A DNA stretch of 64,000 nt, from NCBI GenBank assembly GCA_963762605.1, contig CAVXLJ010000010.1, positions 57,955 to 121,954 of the forward strand, given 5' to 3'. Below the pieces are notes generated by a model. It ran no database searches and was not told the DNA's origin. It saw nothing but the letters and a program-made list of their open reading frames with translations. This document shows positions 27,051 to 34,095 of this stretch, in pieces. This DNA comes from CAVSRC01 sp963762605. Its GTDB lineage: Bacteria; Pseudomonadota; Alphaproteobacteria; Rhizobiales; Kaistiaceae. Numbering within the stretch: position 1 is the stretch's first letter; every line of letters starts with the position of its first letter. The position numbers and the translations under genes are program-made.

Positions 27051-27710
27051 TCACGCGCGCGAACGCATGAAGGCCACCCCGACCCAGATGAACCAGACGA
27101 TGGTGCCGAGGCCGAAGACGGCGCCGGCGATATCGCGGGCGGGCAGAATCACGGTCGCAAAGCCGGCCAGCGCGACGCCCAGGCTGAAAATGCCGAGCGC
27201 GCGCGGCAACAGGCCGGTGCGCAGCATGGCGATGCCAAGCGTGAGCACCCAGACGCTGCCGGCGATCTCGTTGCCGCCGCCCAGCCCGTTTTCGACCGCG
27301 TGGAAGATCTGCCACATCAGCACCGCATTCGCCGGATCGGCGCCGTAGCGGGTGACGACGGCGGCATTGCCGACATTGGCGATCATGCCGGCCGCGACCA
27401 CCAGCGTCGCCCACAGCGCGCCGAACGTCAGAGTGACTTGGGCCAACGCCGGGGCCTGCGGCTTGAATCGGTCGGCGAAAGCGACGGCGAGAAGCGCGAC
27501 GAAGAAGCCGTTGACCACATAGATGCCGAGATTCCACAGGCTCATCAGGCCCTGGTTTGCGGCGATGAAGGCGACGATCTTGGCCGGATCGGCGCCCGCC
27601 GTGCCGTAGCCCGAGGGGGCGAGAAGCGTCGCCAGCAGCGCGAAGCCGAAGATATAGGTCGCCGCGGCGACGTAGGCCGAGAGAGCGCCCCATTTCTGCA
27701 TTGCGGACAT
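27051..27710 (-). CDS. DUF4386-like integral membrane protein
   Basis: 219 aa from the ATG at 27710 behind AAAGG. About six hydrophobic segments are visible, the first in LSAYVAAATYIFGFALLATLLAPSG and the last in AGAVFGLGTIVWFIWVGVAFM. The pattern and length fit DUF4386-type proteins of unknown function; assignment is tentative. It is the third gene after the MFS and esterase genes on the minus strand, separated by 70 bases. Confidence 0.75.
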   Translation of the reverse strand: MSAMQKWGALSAYVAAATYIFGFALLATLLAPSGYGTAGADPAKIVAFIAANQGLMSLWNLGIYVVNGFFVALLAVAFADRFKPQAPALAQVTLTFGALWATLVVAAGMIANVGNAAVVTRYGADPANAVLMWQIFHAVENGLGGGNEIAGSVWVLTLGIAMLRTGLLPRALGIFSLGVALAGFATVILPARDIAGAVFGLGTIVWFIWVGVAFMRSRA

Positions 27711-27780
27711 GGAAATACCTTTCCGGCTGCGCGGCATCGCTTCGGATGCCCCGTTTTGCGATGGCCTGCCTCGGTCTATC

Positions 27781-28593
27781 TCACTTCCCCGACGCCGCGG
27801 TGATGAAGGCCGCGAGGTCCTTGCGCACAGCCGAATCCGGGTGGCTCAATCCGCGGAAGGTCGCGACATGGTCGCTGCCCTGATAGGTCGCCACGACCAC
27901 CCGCCCGCCACGCTTCATCACCGCGCCGGCGAGGTGGATGGCGTCGAGCGGATTGGCGACGGTGTCGGCCTCGACCCCCATCAGCAGCAAGGGCGGCTCC
28001 TTGCCGTCGATGAAATCGGCGACGTAGGGGCGGACACCGGTGGCGGCGGGGAAGATCTCGCGATAGGGGCTGATCATGTTCGGCCCGCCCATTTCGTAGG
28101 GGCCCGACAGGAGCACATAGCCCGCGACTGCATCGGCGGGCACGCCCGCATCGGCGAGGTAATGCTTGTCGGCGGCGAGCATGGCCGAGTTGAACGCGCC
28201 GGCCGAGTGGCCCCCGATGAAGAGCGGATGCTTGCCTCCGAGCTGGCCCAGCATCCAGCGGACATGGGCGACAGCCGCGGCGCAGTCCTCGACGAACGCG
28301 GGAAACACCACTTGCGGATAAAGCCGGTAGTCGGGGGTCGCCACGATCATGCCGGCCGCGGCGAGCGATTCCGCAGTCTCCTTCATGCCCTGCCGGGCGC
28401 CCTCCTGCCATCCGCCGCCATAGAAGAACACCAGCACCGGCGCATCGCCGGTCTGCCCCGCCGGCAGATAGAGGTCCAGCTTCTGCCGCGGCAGGTCGCC
28501 ATAGGGGACATCCTTGATCGTCAGCACCGACGGCTCGGCAAGAGCCCCCACCGCTCCGGCAACCAGAAGAAATGCTGCCAGCAGATACCGCAT
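27781..28593 (-). CDS. Alpha/beta hydrolase, secreted esterase/lipase-like (BD-FAE/carboxylesterase family)
   Basis: 270 aa from the ATG at 28593 with GGGAGG seven bases upstream. Signal peptide MRYLLAAFLLVAGAVGALA is followed by an alpha/beta-hydrolase core: oxyanion motif VFFYGGGWQEG (HGGGW-like), nucleophile GGHSAGA, probable Asp in LLLMGVEADTVANP and His in YQGSDHVATF. Exported esterase or acylaminoacyl-hydrolase-like enzyme. The frame continues upstream through the MFS gene, but that part is not this protein. Confidence 0.9.
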   Translation of the reverse strand: MRYLLAAFLLVAGAVGALAEPSVLTIKDVPYGDLPRQKLDLYLPAGQTGDAPVLVFFYGGGWQEGARQGMKETAESLAAAGMIVATPDYRLYPQVVFPAFVEDCAAAVAHVRWMLGQLGGKHPLFIGGHSAGAFNSAMLAADKHYLADAGVPADAVAGYVLLSGPYEMGGPNMISPYREIFPAATGVRPYVADFIDGKEPPLLLMGVEADTVANPLDAIHLAGAVMKRGGRVVVATYQGSDHVATFRGLSHPDSAVRKDLAAFITAASGK

Positions 28594-28619
28594 GAGGTCG
28601 CCTCCCGGCGGCGCGCCCC

Positions 28620-30137
28620 TCACGCCGCCTGTTCTCGCTTCTTCGGCGGCGCGGTTCCCTCGAGCGTCACGAAGGAAATGACCGCGGCGATCAGGCACCA
28701 GATCGCGCCGAAGACCATGGCCGCAGAATAGGCCGACAGGAACGCGTTGACGATGGCGTCGTGCGTCGCGAGGCTCGCTGGCGGGATGACGCCGAACCGT
28801 GCGGCGGGCGGCGCGCGCCAGCCGAAGACGACGCCGGCGGTGGCGCCGAAGAGCGCGATGGCGAAGACGCCGGAAATCCGGCTCGCCGCATTGCTGATGC
28901 CCGACGCCGCGCCCGACTTGCCGTCGGGCACCGCGTTCATCACCGCGGTGGTGAGCGGCGAGGCCGCCAGCGCCATGCCGACACCGATCAGGACCACCGG
29001 CAGCACGACGCCGAGCCACAGATCGGGAATGACAAGCGCGAAGCCGAGCGAGCCGGCCCCGACCAGCAGCGGGCCGGCGACCAGGAAGAAGCGCGGCCCA
29101 TAGGTGTCGGCGAGCGCGCCGGTGTAGCGCGAGAGAACGCCGATGATGAGGCCGAAGGGCAGCATGATGAGCCCGGTCGTGGCCGCGCTGAGCCCCCGCC
29201 GGTTGATGAGGTCGAAGGGCAACAGGAAGAGCACGCCGCTGAGCGCCCCGTAGAGGAACACGGTGACGATATTGACGCTGGTGAATATCTTCGAGCGGAA
29301 CAGCGCCGGCGGCATGATCGGATTGGCCGCGCGCTGCTCGACCGATCAGGTAGACGCCGAGGCCGATCGAGCCCCGCCACGATCGCCGCCGCGATCGTCG
29401 CGGCGCTGACCTGCCCCTCCGCAGATGGCGCTGAGGCCGTAGGTCAGCGCAGCGAAGGCGGCGACGGCGAGCACCGCGCCCTGCCAGTCGATGCCGCCCT
29501 TTGCGCCCTCGTCGCGGCTTTCCGGCATGTAGCGCAAGGCCAGCCACAGGGCCACGACGGCCAGCGGCAGGTTGATCCAGAAGGCGGCGCGCCACGACAT
29601 CAGATCGATGAGGAAGCCGCCGATCGGCGGCCCCAGCGCCGTGGTCACCGCCGATGCCGCGGCCCAGGTGCCGATCGCCTTGCCGCGGATGTCCTTGGGA
29701 AAGGTCGCCGAGATGATCGCCAGGCTCTGCGGCACAAGAAGCGCCGCGCCGACGCCCTGGATCGCGCGTGCCGCAATCAGCAGCGCGGCACTGGGCGCGA
29801 CCGCGCACATGAGCGAGGCGACGGTGAAGACGACGATGCCGGCCAGGAAGACGCGGCGGCGGCCGATGCGGTCGCCGAGCCCGCCGCCGGTGAGGATCAG
29901 AGCCCCCAGCATCAGCAGGTAGGCGTTGGCGACCCACTGCATCGCCACGATGTCGGCCGAGAGGCTCTTCTGGATGGCGGGCACGGCGATGCCGACGACG
30001 GTCGAGTCGACGAAGGCCATGGCCGAGGCGATGGTCGTGGCCGCCAGGACGTAGCGCCGCGCCGCGACCGGAGAGGACTGGTGCGCCGGCGAAACGGCAG
30101 CTTGCTTGCCGTCGGGGGCGAACGGTTCGTGGGTCAT
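28620..30137 (-). pseudogene. MFS transporter, DHA2-like drug efflux (frame disrupted by three single-base insertions)
   Basis: The N-terminal part (30137 to about 29420) begins MTHEPFAPDGKQ and shows ATTIASAMAFVDSTVVGIAVPAIQ, GDRIGRRRVFL and WRAAFWINLPLAVVALWLAL, the DHA2 landmarks. The C-terminal part (29330 to 28620, from NPIMPPALFRSKIF) is in the same frame, but between 29338 and 29424 the coding sense passes through the two other frames (GQVSAATIAAAIVAG, then SIGLGVYLI), with a TGA at 29346-29348. Removing one base at each of three points gives an intact protein of about 504 aa with 12-14 helices. More likely a sequence error cluster than true decay. In an operon with the esterase. Confidence 0.85.
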
Positions 30138-30399
30138 GCCGGCCTTCTCCGCGTCGGCCCACCACCGTTCGAGCCGAACTTTAGAGTAGCTGTAACAAGC
30201 TCGCTTGACGACCATCGGCACGCACAAGCCGCATGCAAGGCGAGCGCCAGCGGCTGTCGCTACAACCTCATCGCCCCCGTTATCCACTGAAGTCCCAGCA
30301 GCGCGGCACTCTCGGCTTTCGCCTGCCACAGGCCAGGCGCATGATCTTCATACCGCAAGGGAGTTAGCCGAGTTCGGCAAGGGCTAAGTCGAACGTTTG

Positions 30400-30735
30400 A
30401 GGTTGGTTCCCGCGGAACCGCGCCGGCCCTGGGTGCAAGCCTGGAAAAGCCGGATGCCCCGCGGCGCCACGGAAAGGTTCGCGGGCGCAGAAATGCGTCG
30501 TGTGAATTGGAACGTGGTCCGGGAGGAGGCCGAAAGGCTCAAGTTCCGGACGGGACGGCACCGAGAGGTGGCGTTCCGGGTGATCGGCGGAAGTCCCCAG
30601 CGATGGGGTGCGGAAGCAGGTCACACATCGGCTCGCTGCCGATGGCGCCTGGCCTTCGGGTAAGGCTGCTGTACGGCAGGCGGACGATCAGGGAGGCGTC
30701 GGTTGGGGCAACCTAAACGACGCCTTTCCTGATTC
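30400..30735 (+). ncRNA. Candidate structured RNA, unidentified
   Basis: Successive inverted repeats: GCCCCGCG/CGCGGGC (30456-30486), GTCCGG/CCGGAC enclosing GCC-GAAA-GGC (30516-30550), CCCCA-GCGA-TGGGG (30596-30609), CATCGGC-N5-GCCGATG (30627-30645), a branched GCCTG...CAGGC element with inner GCCTT/AAGGC (30647-30681), and a long closing hairpin (30688-30733; AGGCGTCG/CGACGCCT with inner GGTTG/CAACC). Two GNRA tetraloops occur in plus-strand sense, so transcription would be rightward. It is not RNase P, tmRNA, SRP, 6S or an adenosylcobalamin riboswitch by their hallmark sequences. Could be an intron remnant or a stand-alone RNA ended by the last hairpin. Confidence 0.35.
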
Positions 30736-30771
30736 TGGACGTCTCTGGCAGCCTCGTCCTCCCCATCGCCT

Positions 30772-30810
30772 CATCCTGACATGCCCGGCGATGCCGGGCC
30801 TCGAAGGATG
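30772..30810. repeat. Rhizobial-type intergenic palindrome
   Basis: CATCCT at the left end is matched by AGGATG at the right, around a central GCCCGGC-GAT-GCCGGGC stem and CTCGAAGG. Intergenic repeats with CCTTCGAGG...CAGGATG termini are widespread in Mesorhizobium and relatives. Family assignment is from memory of that consensus. Confidence 0.6.
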
Positions 30811-30841
30811 GCGGCTCGACCCGCTTGCCTGAAACGTGAAA

Positions 30842-30865
30842 CGCCGCCGGCACAAGCCGACGGCG
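30842..30865 (-). terminator. Probable terminator of the cold-shock gene
   Basis: Nine of ten bases pair (CGCCGTCGGC, 4-nt loop, GCCGGCGGCG in minus-strand sense), followed by GTTTCACGTTTC. It lies 43 bases after the csp stop. Confidence 0.6.
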
Positions 30866-30908
30866 TCCATTCAGTGTGTCCTGCCGGCCGGTGGCCGGCT
30901 GGAAAAGG

Positions 30909-31121
30909 CTAGACCAGCTCGAGGCGAACCGCCTTCGGTCCCTTGCCCATCTTGTCCGGCTCGACCTCGAAGGAGACCTGCTGGCCATCGGCGAGATGGC
31001 TGATGCCGGCCTGCTCAAGGGCGCTCACATGGACGAACACGTCCTTGCTACCGCCGTCCGGCTTGATGAAGCCGAAGCCTTTTGAGGAATTGAAGAATTT
31101 TACGGTGCCTGTCTGGCGCAT
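30909..31121 (-). CDS. cspA: Cold-shock domain protein (CspA family)
   Basis: 70-aa RNA-chaperone with an OB fold. RNP1 is KGFGFI and RNP2 is VFVHVSAL, in TGTVKFFNSSKGFGFIKPDGGSKDVFVHVSALEQAG; it ends VEPDKMGKGPKAVRLELV. The ATG at 31121 has AAAGGA 9-14 bases upstream; the longer frame is not conserved. The single domain and length fit alphaproteobacterial CspA. The about 360-base region upstream is probably its long 5' leader and promoter. Confidence 0.95.
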   Translation of the reverse strand: MRQTGTVKFFNSSKGFGFIKPDGGSKDVFVHVSALEQAGISHLADGQQVSFEVEPDKMGKGPKAVRLELV

Positions 31122-31483
31122 CGGGATGTCCTTTTCCCTGGTGGTCGAAAATAGGCGCGTGTCCACGCCCACGGTCGTCGGCAGCTTGTTGATCGGGGAT
31201 AGGAAGCAAAGCGTCTTATCAAGACGGCCAGGGTAATTCCCAAGTTCCGCGGAGCATTGCCTCCGCGCGTTTGTCCAGTCTCCGGGATACAGTGCCCGAA
31301 CCCTGAAGATATGACTCGAAAACGCCCAGAAGACAAGATGCGGCATATTTCCCCCCGGGAGCGGCCGAGGTGAGCGCCGCCCGGCTGGGCGCACGGTCCG
31401 GCCATTTCCGGCGGTGCTTGTTGCGCTCGCCGATTGCCCCTATAGCTTCGGGATCGTCTTGAAGCCGTTCCCGGGGTCATGCC
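31122..31483. other. Divergent region between cspA and bioY
   Basis: 362 bases containing promoters for the two outward-facing genes. A long untranslated leader is usual for cold-shock genes. I looked for the BioR operator (TTATMKATAA type) before bioY and did not find it. No other element seen. Confidence 0.5.
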
Positions 31484-32101
31484 ATGCCGTCGATCAGTTC
31501 ATCCCCCGCGCTCGCCACCGCCGTCTGGCCGCGCGGCGTCAATCGTGCCGTACAGGCCGTCATCCTGGTACTCGTCGGCACCGCGATCCTCGCCATCTCG
31601 GCGAAGGTCAAGGTGCCCTTCTGGCCCGTGCCCATGACCCTGCAGACGCTCGCCGTCCTGCTCATCGGCGCGGCCTATGGCTCGCGGCTGGCGGTGGCCA
31701 CGGTCCTTGCCTACGTCGCCGAGGGCATGCTCGGCCTGCCGGTCTTCACCAACACGCCGCCCGCCATCGCCGGACCGCTCTACATGCTCGGGCCGACGGC
31801 CGGCTTCATCATGAGCTGGGTGCTGGTTGCCGCCATCGTCGGCTTCGCCACCGACCGCGGCTGGGACCGCTCGGCGCTGCGCCTCGGGGCGGCGATGCTT
31901 GTCGCCATCGCCGTGCAGTTCGTCATGGGCTTCGCCTGGCTTGCCTGGTTCGCGCAACTGCCGAACGGCGCGGCCGGCATCGGTGCGGCACACGCCTTTG
32001 CCGGCGGCGTCGCGCCCTTCCTGCTCGGCGATACGCTCAAGGTCGTTCTCGCCGCGCTCCTCATCCCGGCAAGCTGGACGCTGGTCGACCGGCGCGGCTG
32101 A
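31484..32101 (+). CDS. bioY: Biotin transporter BioY
   Basis: Substrate-binding membrane component (S unit) of an ECF-type or stand-alone biotin importer, 205 aa. The hallmark AKVKVPFWPVPMTLQTLAVLLIGAAYGSRLAV is present, with GLPVFTNTPPAIAGPLYMLGPTAGFIMSW, and AGGVAPFLLGDTLKVVLAALLIP near the end. Six membrane segments. No bioM or bioN follows; solitary BioY proteins are common in this group. Confidence 0.95.
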   Translation: MPSISSSPALATAVWPRGVNRAVQAVILVLVGTAILAISAKVKVPFWPVPMTLQTLAVLLIGAAYGSRLAVATVLAYVAEGMLGLPVFTNTPPAIAGPLYMLGPTAGFIMSWVLVAAIVGFATDRGWDRSALRLGAAMLVAIAVQFVMGFAWLAWFAQLPNGAAGIGAAHAFAGGVAPFLLGDTLKVVLAALLIPASWTLVDRRG

Positions 32102-32105
32102 GCGC

Positions 32106-32570
32106 CTACTCGCCCAGCGCCGCCACCAGCTTGGCGTTGAGGCGGCCGAGCAGCCGCCCGAAGCTCTTGCGCTCGTTCGGGCGCCAGTCGGCCATGTAGC
32201 GCCCGACGCGCTCGCTTCTCAGCGCCAGCATGTCCTGCATCAGCGCCTTGCCGCGCGGCGTCACCGCAATCTGACCCGCCCGCCGGTCGGCCGGATCGGG
32301 CGTGCGTATGACCAGCCCCTTGTCGGCCAGCGTCGCCACCTGCCGCGTCATGGTCGAATCGTCGAGGAGCAGGATCTTGGCCAGCCCGCCGACCGTCGCC
32401 GCGCCGCCCTCCGAAAGCGTCCGCAGAATGATGAACTCCGCGCGTTCCAGCGGATAACGGCGCTTGCGCTGCAGCGCTTCCAGCGCGCGGCCGAGGAACA
32501 TCAGCTCGCGCTCGACGGCGGCCACATCGTCGTCTCCGGTCTCTCGCTCCACGGCCTGTTTCTTGGCCAT
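32106..32570 (-). CDS. MarR family transcriptional regulator
   Basis: 154 aa from the ATG at 32570, set by AGGAGG eight bases before it. Winged helix with ATVGGLAKILLLDDSTMTRQVATLADKGLVIRTPDPADRRAGQIAVTPRG; the recognition helix is DDSTMTRQVATL and the wing DPADRRAGQ. It is divergent from an MFS gene, and a palindrome lies between them, so it most likely represses that transporter and itself. Confidence 0.92.
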   Translation of the reverse strand: MAKKQAVERETGDDDVAAVERELMFLGRALEALQRKRRYPLERAEFIILRTLSEGGAATVGGLAKILLLDDSTMTRQVATLADKGLVIRTPDPADRRAGQIAVTPRGKALMQDMLALRSERVGRYMADWRPNERKSFGRLLGRLNAKLVAALGE

Positions 32571-32620
32571 TCCAATTCCCTCCTGCGAGGCAGCCCACCC
32601 CCCTTGCGCACCTGCCACGA

Positions 32621-32639
32621 TATCTGCATTATACAGATA
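32621..32639. promoter_or_regulatory. Probable MarR operator in the marR-MFS intergenic region
   Basis: TATCTG-N7-CAGATA is a perfect inverted repeat (7 of 8 positions if extended), AT-rich in a GC-rich setting and centred between the two divergent genes. Spacing and symmetry fit a MarR dimer. Confidence 0.65.
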
Positions 32640-32710
32640 ACAAGAATAATGAAAGTCGACACGACTGACGGCCGCTGCGTATCGCGGCCGCAACTTTTTC
32701 CGGAGCGCCG

Positions 32711-33925
32711 ATGCCCGAGAAAGCCAGCTTCTTCCGCCAGCCGAAATCGGTCTGGGCCACCGCCTTCGCCGCCATGGTCGGCTTCATGAGCATCGGCCTG
32801 GTCGATCCGATCCTGGTATCCATTGCCCGCGGCCTCGACGCCACGCCGAGCCAGGTGTCGCTGCTCTTCACCAGCTATTTCGCCGTCACCTCGCTGATGA
32901 TGCTGATTACCGGCTACGTGTCCACCCGCATCGGCGGCCGCGCCACGCTGCTCGTTGGCGCCGCCCTGATCGTCATCTTCGCCGGCCTGTCGGGCACCGC
33001 AAACTCGATCCCCGCATTGGTCGCCTTCCGCGCCGGCTGGGGCCTCGGGAATGCGCTGTTCGTCGCCACCGCGCTCTCGGTCATCGTCGCCGCGGCCAGC
33101 GGCGGCAGCTATCTCGCCATCCTGCTCTACGAGGCGGCGCTCGGCCTCGGCATTTCGCTCGGCCCCCTGCTCGGCGCCGCGCTCGGCGACATGTCGTGGC
33201 GCTATCCCTTCTACGGCACCGCCACGCTGATGGCGATCGGCTTTGCCGCCGTCGCCCTCTTCCTGCCCCGCCAGCCCAAGCCGGAGCGCAGGACGGCGCT
33301 GGGCGACCCCATCCGCGCCCTTGGCCACAAGGGCCTCTTCACCACGGCCGTCAGCGCCTTCTTCTATAACTATGCCTTCTTCACCGTGCTCGCCTTCGCC
33401 CCCTTCGTGCTGATGATGTCGCCGCACGCGGTTGGTCTCATCTTCTGCGGCTGGGGCATCCTGCTCGCCGTCTTCTCGGTGCTGGTGGCGCCGCGCCTGC
33501 AGGCACGCTTCTCCGAGGTGACGCTGGCCGGCGCCTGCCTCGTGCTCTTCGCCGGCCTGCTCCTGGTCGTCGCCTTTGGCACGCGGACGGAGATCGTCGT
33601 CGCCGTCGTACTCTCTGGCGCGCTGATGGGCATCAACAACACCGTCTACACCGAGATGGCGCTGGAGGTTTCCGGCGCGCCGCGCCCGGTCGCCTCGGCC
33701 GGCTACAATTTCGTCCGCTGGTTCGCCGGCGTCATCGCGCCCTATGCCGCGCCCAAGATCGCCGAACTCGCCGGCCCTCAGACGACCTTCACCGTCTCGG
33801 CGCTTTCGGCGCTGGTCGCCATGGCGATCCTCTTCGTCCGCCGCGACACGCTCGGCCGCTTCGGCCGTTCGACGCCCATCCCGCCAACGGCGATCGAAGT
33901 CGCCGAAGGCGAAGGCGCGGTGTAG
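32711..33925 (+). CDS. MFS transporter, 12-helix (drug or metabolite efflux)
   Basis: 404-aa major-facilitator protein. N-terminal SVWATAFAAMVGFMSIGLVDPILVSIARGLDATPSQVSLLFTSYF, the loop GYVSTRIGGRATLLVGA (motif A-like) and GISLGPLLGAALGDMSWRYPFYGTATLMAIGF (motif C-like) are clear; 12 hydrophobic segments. Divergent from marR with a shared operator, so an inducible efflux pump is likely. Confidence 0.93.
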   Translation: MPEKASFFRQPKSVWATAFAAMVGFMSIGLVDPILVSIARGLDATPSQVSLLFTSYFAVTSLMMLITGYVSTRIGGRATLLVGAALIVIFAGLSGTANSIPALVAFRAGWGLGNALFVATALSVIVAAASGGSYLAILLYEAALGLGISLGPLLGAALGDMSWRYPFYGTATLMAIGFAAVALFLPRQPKPERRTALGDPIRALGHKGLFTTAVSAFFYNYAFFTVLAFAPFVLMMSPHAVGLIFCGWGILLAVFSVLVAPRLQARFSEVTLAGACLVLFAGLLLVVAFGTRTEIVVAVVLSGALMGINNTVYTEMALEVSGAPRPVASAGYNFVRWFAGVIAPYAAPKIAELAGPQTTFTVSALSALVAMAILFVRRDTLGRFGRSTPIPPTAIEVAEGEGAV

Positions 33926-33962
33926 CCAACCGGCTCATCCTCGGCTCCGGCCGGCTTCCGTT

Positions 33963-34007
33963 CCCCGGACGCGCTGCAGCGTGAAACGGTGCAGCGCAGA
34001 TCCGGGG
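33963..34007. repeat. Intergenic hairpin repeat 1 between MFS and ileS genes
   Basis: CCCCGGA pairs with TCCGGGG and inside it GCGCTGCA pairs perfectly with TGCAGCGC. It lies between convergent genes and may serve as a bidirectional terminator. Sequence style matches rhizobial intergenic palindromes. Confidence 0.6.
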
Positions 34008-34024
34008 CCTCGCTGGCTCGTAGA

Positions 34025-34070
34025 TCCCGGGTCTGCAGCGCAGCACTAACGTGCTGCGCAGCGCCCGGGA
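34025..34070. repeat. Intergenic hairpin repeat 2 between MFS and ileS genes
   Basis: TCCCGGG pairs with CCCGGGA and GCGCAGCAC with GTGCTGCGC around a TAAC loop. It follows repeat 1 by 17 bases and uses the same building blocks. Probable bidirectional transcription end. Confidence 0.6.
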
Positions 34071-34095
34071 CACGGTGCGCAGACGAACGGCAAAG

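Larger units (their letters stand above)
30138..30908. other. Long intergenic region between the MFS gene and the cold-shock gene
   Basis: About 770 bases without a convincing protein gene. It holds a densely structured stretch (30400-30735, listed separately), a rhizobial-type intergenic palindrome (30772-30810) and the cold-shock gene terminator (30842-30865). Open frames on both strands lack recognisable domains. Confidence 0.6.

Noticed and set aside
27781..30165. A 794-codon minus-strand frame that would join an N-terminal region to the esterase as one protein
   Set aside because: The first 500 codons are an out-of-frame reading of the MFS gene (Arg/Gly/His-rich, no domain). The esterase has its own ribosome site, ATG and signal peptide at 28593.
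30397..30663. An 88-codon plus-strand ORF in the structured intergenic region
   Set aside because: Arg/Trp-rich translation with no recognisable domain, coincident with dense RNA hairpins; better explained as non-coding.
31122..31483. BioR operator before bioY
   Set aside because: No TTATMKATAA-type palindrome is present in the intergenic region.
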